The notes under the pieces are model-generated. The model saw only the letters and a list, made by a program, of their open reading frames with translations. It made no database searches and was not told the DNA's origin. Below are positions 21,748 to 27,192 of a DNA stretch of 28,185 nt, piece by piece. The stretch is from a virus: positions 1-28,185 of the IMG/VR virus record IMGVR_UViG_3300006793_000201. The stretch is one strand, 5' to 3'. A program made the position numbers and the translations under genes. Each line of letters opens with the position of its first letter. Within the stretch, counting starts at the first letter, position 1.

Positions 21748-21957
21748 CTACTTAATTATTTCTAATATAGCCCCGTCTTGCATTTTAACCGTCATCTCTT
21801 TACAAGTCCATCGCTTGTTAAAGTCGTTTTGATAACGCCCTATATTTCTTTCTATTTTACGTCTAGTAGATAGGCATTCAGACAAGGAAGTGTACGGCGT
21901 GTATTCTGCCCTTTCACCGCCTATAACCAACAATAAAACAAAAGTAAGTTCAATCAT
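21748..21957 (-). CDS. Small exported protein with two cysteines
   Basis: A 69-residue protein. Residues 1-16 (MIELTFVLLLVIGGER) look like a short signal peptide or anchor. The rest is a soluble segment with C28 (SECLSTRR) and C52 (RWTCKEMTV), suited to a disulphide in the periplasm. It has no lipobox, so it is not a clear lipoprotein o-spanin. The start overlaps the stop of the coiled-coil membrane protein upstream by 8 bases. Placed with holin-like genes, an outer-envelope lysis role is plausible but unproven. Confidence 0.6.
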   Translation of the reverse strand: MIELTFVLLLVIGGERAEYTPYTSLSECLSTRRKIERNIGRYQNDFNKRWTCKEMTVKMQDGAILEIIK

Positions 21958-22351
21958 GGCTACCGTTCCGCAACTTCTCTAAATTTTCCTCTAGGCCACT
22001 AATACGCTTCTCGTAAAACTCTAATGTAAGTTTCTGCTGCTGGTCATACGGCGCGCGACCTTCTTCAATCTCTGTTTGCAACTTCTCTAGCTCAGTGGCG
22101 ATGTGTTCTATCAGCATGAACTGTTCGCTATCTGCGGGCAAGCTACCCATCTCGCCGCGAGGCCATTTGATGCGAAACTCTGTGTTCTGTTCCAAGTCAG
22201 ACTGCATCATTGTCTGGTTAGTTTCTAGTGTGTTTAGTCTTTCAATCAAACCAAAGTAAGCCCACGTTGCTAGACTAGCCGCCGCAACCATACTAATAAT
22301 GTTGCGTAACGGTAGTGCTACCTCAGTGTTCTCACTTAGCTTTGCCGCCAT
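21950..22351 (-). CDS. Coiled-coil inner-membrane protein (possible spanin-like)
   Basis: A 133-residue protein. Residues 14-37 (ALPLRNIISMVAAASLATWA...) form an N-terminal membrane anchor. Residues 38-55 and 80-130 are coiled coil (LIERLNTLETNQTMMQSDLE; EHIATELEKLQTEIEEGRA). A conserved string FRIKWPRGEMGSLPADSEQF, familiar from many marine phages, lies between them. Single anchor plus periplasmic coiled coil is the layout of i-spanins, and the partner could be the small exported protein that overlaps its end. The conserved WPRGE string is not part of classical spanins, so the assignment stays open. Confidence 0.65.
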   Translation of the reverse strand: MAAKLSENTEVALPLRNIISMVAAASLATWAYFGLIERLNTLETNQTMMQSDLEQNTEFRIKWPRGEMGSLPADSEQFMLIEHIATELEKLQTEIEEGRAPYDQQQKLTLEFYEKRISGLEENLEKLRNGSHD

Positions 22352-22558
22352 TTACTTCTCTGAATTTAGCCATACTGCCAATGAACCTGTCATTGCACCA
22401 GTAACTACGCTTATCAACGCACTCTGCTGTGTAGATAAATCTGGCTGAGACAACGCCCATTCAATACATCTAATGTAAACACCTGTCATGCAAAACATCA
22501 TAAATCGTGGCAGGATGCGTAATTCCAGCATTTTACGGGCCACTTCTTCCGCGCTCAT
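22352..22558 (-). CDS. Small two-helix membrane protein, holin-like
   Basis: A 68-residue protein. An amphipathic N-terminus (MSAEEVARKMLELRILPRF) leads into a hydrophobic segment (residues 18-36, MMFCMTGVYIRCIEWAL) and a second one (residues 46-64, LISVVTGAMTGSLAVWL). The 'ALSQPDLSTQQSALISVVTG' centre is conserved in small marine phage membrane proteins near the portal gene. Size and topology suit a class II holin. The start overlaps the stop of the gene upstream by one base, and the C-terminal codons of that gene (FQGV, AAGGTG) give the ribosome site. Whether this or the 20877-21272 protein is the main holin cannot be told. Confidence 0.68.
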   Translation of the reverse strand: MSAEEVARKMLELRILPRFMMFCMTGVYIRCIEWALSQPDLSTQQSALISVVTGAMTGSLAVWLNSEK

Positions 22559-22794
22559 TAGAAAACACCTTGAAATCTTTGTGGCCTAGCTATCGGAGAG
22601 AACCCTTTTACTACTCCACCCTTTTTTAGCGCTACTGGCTTTTTTGGCTGCTTTTTTGGGCTTTGCCTTTGGGGCTTCGGCTTTGATTGGTTCAGGGCTA
22701 TCGCTACTGATTGTCTCTGCGGGTACCCCTCGCTCCTCAACTTCGATATGTTTGACGATATCGTTTTCTGACTCGTACCTTTTAATAGCGGCAT
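22558..22794 (-). CDS. Small conserved protein with SKTISxNI motif and GG-V...F-G-V tail
   Basis: A 78-residue protein. MPLLKGTSQKTISSNISKLR then SEGYPQRQSVAIALNQS is a well-known conserved start ('PL.kG.S..tIs.NI..L...GyPq.QaVAIAl..a') of small phage and prokaryotic proteins of unknown function. The middle is Lys/Pro/Gln-rich. The end, LKKGGVVKGFSPIARP with RFQGVF, matches the Gly-Gly-x-Val ... F-x-G-V/I tail found in the genes at 25842-27192. GGAG lies seven bases before the ATG. It overlaps the ORF at 22586-22861 in another frame for 209 bases. Because its N-terminal motif is so recognisable, this frame is surely coding. Confidence 0.82.
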   Translation of the reverse strand: MPLLKGTSQKTISSNISKLRSEGYPQRQSVAIALNQSKPKPQRQSPKKQPKKPVALKKGGVVKGFSPIARPQRFQGVF

Positions 22795-22861
22795 TTCTAC
22801 GCTCCACTTTCTTGGCTTTTTCTATCTCTGCAACTTTGCGGTTTAGTGAACTTGCTGACAT
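22586..22861 (-). CDS. Putative 91-residue protein overlapping another gene in a different frame
   Basis: The ORF starts directly after the portal stop (TAAATG) with AAAGGGG six bases upstream, a stronger ribosome site than most here. The N-terminal 22 residues (MSASSLNRKVAEIEKAKKVE) lie outside the overlap and look like a normal charged helix. The remaining frame is shared with the SKTIS-motif gene (22558-22794). Its C-terminal half is Lys/Ala/Pro-rich (KAEAPKAKPKKAAKKASSAK) and likely disordered, resembling histone-like tails. No family is recognised. It is either a real overprinted gene or an upstream ORF that delivers ribosomes to the SKTIS-motif start. Confidence 0.5.
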   Translation of the reverse strand: MSASSLNRKVAEIEKAKKVERRNAAIKRYESENDIVKHIEVEERGVPAETISSDSPEPIKAEAPKAKPKKAAKKASSAKKGWSSKRVLSDS

Positions 22862-25309
22862 TTATTGCCCCTTTGACATGTTGTTTAACGCTGCAATATC
22901 GCGCTGAGTTTGAATGCGCTCCTCTGCAACTCTGGTTTTTTCGTCCAGAGCTTCTTTTTGAATGCTAATGCGGGCCGAAGCTTCCATCTGGTCATTCATT
23001 TCCTTTTCGCGGTCAAGCTGGGCTCTATCTTCAGCCTCTTTAGCTCTGCGCTGTATGTCAGCGCCGCGTAAAGCAAGCTCCTGCTGGCGAATGGCCACTA
23101 GAGGGTCTTGCTGTTGTGGTGGGGCCACCGCCTGTGCATATTGCTCTGTTAGCTCTCCAACAAGCTCAGCAGCACGAGAAGCAATGTCGTCTTGCAATGC
23201 TTGCATGCCTTCTGGAGAGGCCTGCAACTGCATCATTTGTTCTTGAGTTAGGCCTGAAGTAACTTCTTCTTGAGCCATCTGCTCAGCCATAAATCCAAGA
23301 TGTTCTTGAATATGACCCTGCAAGGTCATCACTATAGCTGCGTTAGCCTGTGCCACAGGTGTTGCAATAATAGCGAGGTGCGCTTCGATATGCGCCTGAT
23401 GATTCTGTGTTGGGAAAGCCTGTAAAGACTTGCCTCGCATAGCCTCTTGATTCTCCTTAGCCGGATTAGTAGGTTGTGGCTGAGGTGGTGGAGGGAGTAT
23501 GGAATCAACATTGGTAACTCCTAACGCTTCATACATTTTTCTGTACGCTTGATATAGGCCGCGCTCATTTCCATGGATTTCAGGATTAGACTGAACCAAC
23601 TGCAATTCTGTCTGTGCCAAAGCAATGCGCTGAGACATAGAGAAAATGTTCGGGTCTGAAACTGGCAAGACATCAATGCGGTCATCAAAGTCTGTCGTCT
23701 TGATTTCTGGAGGAGCGCCAGGAACTGCATACGGATACATAGGCGCCATAAACTTGCCGAAAACATTGGCCAGTAGCTTAAACTCAACCTTCTGAGAATA
23801 GTGCAAACGCTTATGAATGGCGGACATGACTTTTGTGCCGCGCTCCATAATAGCCATAGTGGTGCCTACAGGCGTCTCTCCGCCCATCTCAGCCACCTTC
23901 ATATCGGCCATAGACGCAAACCTACGTCCTGAGTCAACAAGCGTACCCAGAAGCGAGTACAGCGTCTGTGAGGGCTCTTTAAATGGCAGGGTCATCAGTG
24001 ACTGACGAATATCCATGCCAGCAACATCAATATCTCGGAATTCACCGGGATTTAGTGGCTCATCTTCGTCACGAATACGAGCACCACGCGCTTTAAATCC
24101 TGCCGGAAGGTTGGACAGCGTACCAGCATCAATAAGCTGTCTCAAAAGGCTTGTGGCTGCTTGCGATAAGCCGCCAATCATATGTGTTAGACCAAAGCCA
24201 TAGAAGCCAAGACCGGGAAGAAACTTGTAATGAACAAAATAAGGCTTGGCGCGGCGAAGCGGGTCAGTCTGCTCATAGTTACGGCGAATTGACAAGACCT
24301 TACCGTTTTTCTCGCAGATAGTAACAATGTAAGGAAGCTGTAAGCCTGTTTCTTCGTTCTCTGCATCCAAATCTTCAAACCCAGGAAGGTCTAAGTTTGT
24401 ATGCACTTCGTACAACGTAATGTCCTCATTGTCTCCAGTAGGAGAAATGCCCTGAACGTCATCAATAGTCTCTTGGACTTCTGAGTAATCTTCTTCGGAA
24501 TAACCATCGCCTGGCAAATCAATGTCAGAATAGAAACCTGTAAGCTGAAGCTTGCGAACCTCATTCTTGTTCATCTTTACGATGTGCGTAATGCGATTGG
24601 CGGATGCCAAGTCTGTGGCTGAATAGGGAACGACTAAATCTTCAGCGTGCACAAACTTGGACACCGCTCTTTGTAACAACGGGTCAAAGTAAACCTTCTT
24701 AAAGGTACTGCCTATTAGCGGAAGATAGAACAGCATCTGGTCTAACTCAGGGTCATACTCTTCCATCTCGTAAGTAATCTGGTAATTCATGTAATTCTTG
24801 ACGCGCTCAGCTTGCGCCAAAACATCTCTATTCTCATCACCAATAATTTGTGTGCGGACGGGACCGCCAGCGGGCAATAACTCACGATAAGCCTGCGCTT
24901 GGAACTGAGTAACAGACTCAGCAAGCAAAGGATGCACAACGCCAGAGGCACCTTCAAACGGCTGAGAGCGCTCTTCGTACTTCATGCCAAGAAGCTCAAT
25001 ACCATTCTTGTAAGTATCTTCCCAATCTTGACGAGAGCTCATATCATCTTCGATATCGCCTACCAAGTCAGAAGCAATCGCGGTGGCATCAGACTCATCC
25101 ATGTAGTCTGCCAAGTTGGCATCGAAAGGAATTTCTATTGGCACCTCAGTCATCATCATTTCTTCTGAGATATCACCCAATAGAACAGAGCCATCATCCA
25201 TTGTTATTTGACCTGGCTCTGCTGCCATTTCAACAATGTCGATTTGCTCTTCTGGGTTCATAGGGATGATGTTATCACCACCAGAACCGATACCCTTTTC
25301 AATAGCCAT
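22862..25309 (-). CDS. Portal protein (P22-like)
   Basis: An 815-residue protein with an acidic N-terminal extension of about 75 residues. The portal core follows: DDMSSRQDWEDTYKNGIELL, GASGVVHPLLAESVTQFQAQ, AYRELLPAGGPVRT and LIGSTFKKVYFDPLL. The later core has GLGFYGFGLTHMIGG and RQLIDAGTLSNLPAGF. A long helical, Gln/Ala/Glu-rich barrel fills residues 610-815. The core strings are those of P22-type portals, which form the twelve-subunit DNA entry ring and bind the terminase. Length exceeds P22's 725 residues, mostly through the acidic start and the long barrel. AGGGG lies six bases before the ATG, below a structured leader (25329-25424). The end (NMSKGQ) encodes the AAGGGG site of the next ORF. 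Confidence 0.88.
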   Translation of the reverse strand: MAIEKGIGSGGDNIIPMNPEEQIDIVEMAAEPGQITMDDGSVLLGDISEEMMMTEVPIEIPFDANLADYMDESDATAIASDLVGDIEDDMSSRQDWEDTYKNGIELLGMKYEERSQPFEGASGVVHPLLAESVTQFQAQAYRELLPAGGPVRTQIIGDENRDVLAQAERVKNYMNYQITYEMEEYDPELDQMLFYLPLIGSTFKKVYFDPLLQRAVSKFVHAEDLVVPYSATDLASANRITHIVKMNKNEVRKLQLTGFYSDIDLPGDGYSEEDYSEVQETIDDVQGISPTGDNEDITLYEVHTNLDLPGFEDLDAENEETGLQLPYIVTICEKNGKVLSIRRNYEQTDPLRRAKPYFVHYKFLPGLGFYGFGLTHMIGGLSQAATSLLRQLIDAGTLSNLPAGFKARGARIRDEDEPLNPGEFRDIDVAGMDIRQSLMTLPFKEPSQTLYSLLGTLVDSGRRFASMADMKVAEMGGETPVGTTMAIMERGTKVMSAIHKRLHYSQKVEFKLLANVFGKFMAPMYPYAVPGAPPEIKTTDFDDRIDVLPVSDPNIFSMSQRIALAQTELQLVQSNPEIHGNERGLYQAYRKMYEALGVTNVDSILPPPPQPQPTNPAKENQEAMRGKSLQAFPTQNHQAHIEAHLAIIATPVAQANAAIVMTLQGHIQEHLGFMAEQMAQEEVTSGLTQEQMMQLQASPEGMQALQDDIASRAAELVGELTEQYAQAVAPPQQQDPLVAIRQQELALRGADIQRRAKEAEDRAQLDREKEMNDQMEASARISIQKEALDEKTRVAEERIQTQRDIAALNNMSKGQ

Positions 25310-25328
25310 CTCTTACCCCTTTAAAAGC

Positions 25329-25424
25329 GTTGGAACGGACAATGCGGCGCGTGGATTGGAGGTAAAACTCGCGCCAGGACAAGGACGAAGGGCATTGCCC
25401 TTGTCTACAAATATCCGTCCCAAC
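25329..25424 (-). promoter_or_regulatory. Candidate structured RNA leader of the portal gene
   Basis: On minus-strand RNA the gap folds into a three-way junction. P1 pairs GUUGGGACGGA (25424-25414) with UCCGUUCCAAC (25339-25329), 11 bp with one G-U. P3 pairs GACAAGG (25405-25399) with CCUUGUC (25384-25378). P2 pairs GGCGCG (25375-25370) with CGCGCC (25351-25346) around an 18-base loop. The P1 mismatch on the plus strand (A-C) becomes G-U on the transcribed strand. A second helix, AAGGGC/GCCCUU, competes with P3. The P2 loop holds ACCUCC, which could pair with the portal GGGGU ribosome site at 25315-25319. I do not recognise a known riboswitch or phage RNA class. Function (attenuator, translation control, packaging signal or ncRNA) is open. 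Confidence 0.6.
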
Positions 25425-25427
25425 CTC

Positions 25428-25433
25428 ATTATA
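25428..25433 (-). promoter_or_regulatory. Possible -10 element (TATAAT) before the structured leader
   Basis: TATAAT on the minus strand overlaps the TAA stop of the Cys-rich gene. An initiation site would fall about seven bases downstream, at the start of the structured leader. No convincing -35 is present at 16-18 bases; a CTGACA lies too far away at 21 bases. The placement in one of the few gaps gives it some weight, but a chance match is possible. Confidence 0.3.
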
Positions 25434-25842
25434 GAATATCCCTCTGGTTGCCCATGTCAGAAGGATAGTCCTCTAAATCACCATCTGTTTTAGGAACGCC
25501 TAGTTCCCACATATTGCAAATCTTCTCCATAGAGCAAGCAAAGTGCAACTTATCACAATAGCCCACACCTTCCTCCAAGCCTAATCCCTCAGAGATACAA
25601 TTCAACATAGACGACTGAAGATTAAAGTATTGGCAAGTACCGCAACGAGCGTTCTTGTTTTCCCAAGTCGCAGTTGTTGGTCCATAAGAATACTCGTCCA
25701 CAGCAGCCTGTTTATTTTCTTCGTTTATATTCTCATCCTGCGTAGCAACAGGGCACACGAAGTTGTCATCATCCCCATCGCCGTAGCCGGGAATCATGTC
25801 CTCAATGCTATTCATGTCGATTTCAATGCGGATAACAGACAT
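25429..25842 (-). CDS. Cys-rich protein with HiPIP-like iron-sulphur pattern
   Basis: A 137-residue acidic protein. Residues 1-60 are low-complexity (IPGYGDGDDDNFVC and so on) with a single C30. Residues 65-113 hold C67-x2-C70 (RCGTCQYFN), C82 (MLNCI), C96 (GVGYC), C103 and C109 (FACSMEKICNMWE). The first four fit the high-potential iron-sulphur protein order 'C-x2-C-Q-F/Y ... C ... G-W/Y-C', with the C70-C82 spacing somewhat shorter than usual. The last two Cys are extra. A zinc site is the alternative. It is linked to the upstream tagged gene by a TGATG overlap and lies just before the portal leader. No signal peptide. Iron-sulphur binding is inferred only. Confidence 0.65.
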   Translation of the reverse strand: MSVIRIEIDMNSIEDMIPGYGDGDDDNFVCPVATQDENINEENKQAAVDEYSYGPTTATWENKNARCGTCQYFNLQSSMLNCISEGLGLEEGVGYCDKLHFACSMEKICNMWELGVPKTDGDLEDYPSDMGNQRDIL

Positions 25843-26102
25843 CAGAAAATCCCCTTAAACTTACCGCCACGCCCAGAAAGCACAGCGCCACCATTTTTCA
25901 TTTTCTCAACCCTTTTGCCGCGAAGGCTTTTTTCTATTGCCTCAGCATCTGGGTCAAGATAAAGCGTATTATCACCGCTCTGCAAACGCCTTAGCTGCAA
26001 GAATAAAGCGTCAGCGTCAGGAGCGTCCCCTAACTTACCACCTTCATAACGTAATTTGGGTCCTTTGCTTTTCCGCACAGCCTTTGGAGCTTGTCTAATC
26101 AT
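25842..26102 (-). CDS. Small tagged protein (GGAV...KFKGIF tail)
   Basis: An 86-residue basic protein. N-terminal VRKSKGPKLRYEGGKLGDAP, a helix around ALFLQLRRLQSG, and LYLDPDAEAIEKSLRGKRVE. It ends with MKNGGAVLSGRGGKFKGIF, nearly identical to the tail of the gene at 26962-27192. The codons for the FKGIF end contain AAGGGG, which lies eight bases before the next ATG. It starts at a TAATG overlap with the gene upstream and ends in a TGATG overlap. Function unknown. The unrelated body plus shared tail suggests the tail is a module. Confidence 0.75.
   Translation of the reverse strand: MIRQAPKAVRKSKGPKLRYEGGKLGDAPDADALFLQLRRLQSGDNTLYLDPDAEAIEKSLRGKRVEKMKNGGAVLSGRGGKFKGIF
25847..25898 (-). repeat. 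Direct repeat copy 1 (tail-coding)
   Basis: This 52-base stretch encodes the Gly-rich tail of the gene at 25842-26102. It aligns base for base with 26967-27018 (offset 1120), with 8 differences by my count. Differences lie partly at synonymous positions, which suggests the protein tail is kept and the copies are not very recent. Confidence 0.7.
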
Positions 26103-26329
26103 TAGAAAATCCCCTTAAAATTTGTGCCAGAGGTCGCGGCACCATAACCACGAACCGCGCCGCCAGAAGCGTACTTACGAGGCTTCTTGCTGAAGTTTGG
26201 AACACCAGCCTTAATGTTTGCGTTGCCCTTGTTGAACGCATCGTACTGAGCATTGGTAAGGCTAGACACACCCTGTGTCGTCCCCTTTACCATAATCTGC
26301 TTCAGTGTAAGGCCGTCAATCTTTTCCAT
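26102..26329 (-). CDS. Small tagged protein (GGAV...NFKGIF tail)
   Basis: A 75-residue protein. The body, MEKIDGLTLKQIMVKGTTQG followed by VSSLTNAQYDAFNKGNANIK, looks like a small helical domain. The end reads YASGGAVRGYGAATSGTNFK then GIF, a longer version of the Gly-rich tail with 'GGAVRGxGAA' that is frequent in marine phage small proteins. TAATG overlaps at both ends; AAGGGG in the tail codons serves the next gene. Family of the body not recognised. Confidence 0.73.
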   Translation of the reverse strand: MEKIDGLTLKQIMVKGTTQGVSSLTNAQYDAFNKGNANIKAGVPNFSKKPRKYASGGAVRGYGAATSGTNFKGIF

Positions 26330-26754
26330 TACTTCTTCTTTCGAACCTGGCCGCCATACATCATGCCCTGCGCCTTACGAGGAGAAACATGACCACCTTT
26401 TGCCATTTTCTTCGGCTTCGGCTTTCTGGCACCGCCCTTAACAGTGGTATCCTTGCTGTTGCCAATGCCCTCAAGGTATGAATTAAGAATGTCGCCACCC
26501 ATATCCATAGGCTTAAAAGTAGAGCCGGGCTTGTTCTTAGCCTCGCCACCATCTTCATACTTGCCAGCCATATTTTCAAAAATCTCGATAATCGGGTTTC
26601 TGCGGCCAGCCTTGATATCTTCTACATCTTGAGCAACCTTTAATCCAGCGCGTTTGCGAGCTAACTCGGCCTTACGGGCGCGGGCTCTGGTCTGAGGGTT
26701 ATCAATCTGCAAAAGGGCCTTTTCCATAGCTGTTAAATATTGATTCTTAGGCAT
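26329..26754 (-). CDS. Small basic protein with several GG motifs
   Basis: A 141-residue protein. The N-terminal half is helical and basic (AMEKALLQIDNPQTRARARK, LARKRAGLKVAQDVEDIKAG). The rest has three Gly-Gly segments: KYEDGGEAKNKPGS, KMAKGGHVSPRKAQG and MMYGGQVRKKK. These resemble the core of the tails of its neighbours, but the F-K-G-I end is replaced by RKKK. That Lys run gives purine-rich codons right before the next ATG (TAATG overlap), possibly acting as its ribosome site. The middle PMDMGGDILNSYLEGI is acidic. No known family or enzyme motif. Confidence 0.7.
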   Translation of the reverse strand: MPKNQYLTAMEKALLQIDNPQTRARARKAELARKRAGLKVAQDVEDIKAGRRNPIIEIFENMAGKYEDGGEAKNKPGSTFKPMDMGGDILNSYLEGIGNSKDTTVKGGARKPKPKKMAKGGHVSPRKAQGMMYGGQVRKKK

Positions 26755-26755
26755 C

Positions 26756-26962
26756 TTACTTAACTCCTACAAATTTGCCGCCACCCATTGCAGCGCCCAT
26801 GCCACGACAGACAGCGCCGCCGTCTTTGTAGTGACGAACAACATTACCGTCTTTGTCCACGGTAAAACGAATTCCTTTATGCTTTCCGCCTATTTTCACA
26901 TGGGGAGCCCGCTTATTCATTGCAAGCTGACCCACTCGCTGAGTTGTAGTTTCTTTACCCAT
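26756..26962 (-). CDS. Small tagged protein (GGAV...KFVGVK tail)
   Basis: A 68-residue protein. MGKETTTQRVGQLAMNKRAP is followed by HVKIGGKHKGIRFTVDKDGN and VVRHYKDGGAVCRGMGAAM, ending GGGKFVGVK. The middle looks like a small beta hairpin (IRFTVDKDGNVVRHY), and the tail is the Gly-rich module again. The codons for FVGV contain AGGAG, nine bases before the next start, so the tail again carries a ribosome site though with different bases. One-base gap to the next gene. Function unknown. Confidence 0.73.
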   Translation of the reverse strand: MGKETTTQRVGQLAMNKRAPHVKIGGKHKGIRFTVDKDGNVVRHYKDGGAVCRGMGAAMGGGKFVGVK

Positions 26963-27192
26963 TACGAAATCCCCTTGAATTTACCGCCGCGCCCAGACAT
27001 CACACAGCCGCCATTTTTATAGCCTTTAGCCATAGCTTCGCGCATTTTCTTTGAAGGCATTTCAGTTTGCTCTGTACTAGCATTGCGCTCTTTGCGCTTT
27101 CTCTTGCGAATCTCTTTTACTTCATCAGACATGATGGGAGCGGTAGGGCCGCCCTTTTCCATCTTCTTAGGTTTTGAACCACATCCAGCCAT
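26962..27192 (-). CDS. Small tagged protein (GGCV...KFKGIS tail) after the terminase gene
   Basis: A 76-residue, strongly basic protein. MAGCGSKPKKMEKGGPTAPI (note CGSKPKK, which could be mistaken for a lipobox, but no hydrophobic segment precedes it). A Lys/Arg/Glu helix follows (VKEIRKRKRKERNASTEQTE), then MPSKKMREAMAKGYKNGGCV and MSGRGGKFKGIS. Its start overlaps the terminase stop (TAATG). The last 52 bases align without gaps to the same part of the gene at 25842-26102, 44 of 52 identical by my count. Possibly DNA-binding from charge; function unknown. Confidence 0.73.
   Translation of the reverse strand: MAGCGSKPKKMEKGGPTAPIMSDEVKEIRKRKRKERNASTEQTEMPSKKMREAMAKGYKNGGCVMSGRGGKFKGIS
26967..27018 (-). 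repeat. Direct repeat copy 2 (tail-coding)
   Basis: Partner of 25847-25898. It encodes the tail of the gene at 26962-27192. The two copies flank three other tagged genes, so recombination between them would delete or duplicate those genes. Confidence 0.7.

Noticed and set aside
25387-25402. Small AAGGGC/GCCCTT hairpin as a simple terminator before the portal gene
   Set aside because: No T-run follows on the minus strand; it fits better as an alternative helix in the larger structured leader.
26962-27192. MAGCGSKPKK start as a lipoprotein signal
   Set aside because: No hydrophobic segment precedes the cysteine, so it cannot be a signal peptidase II substrate.
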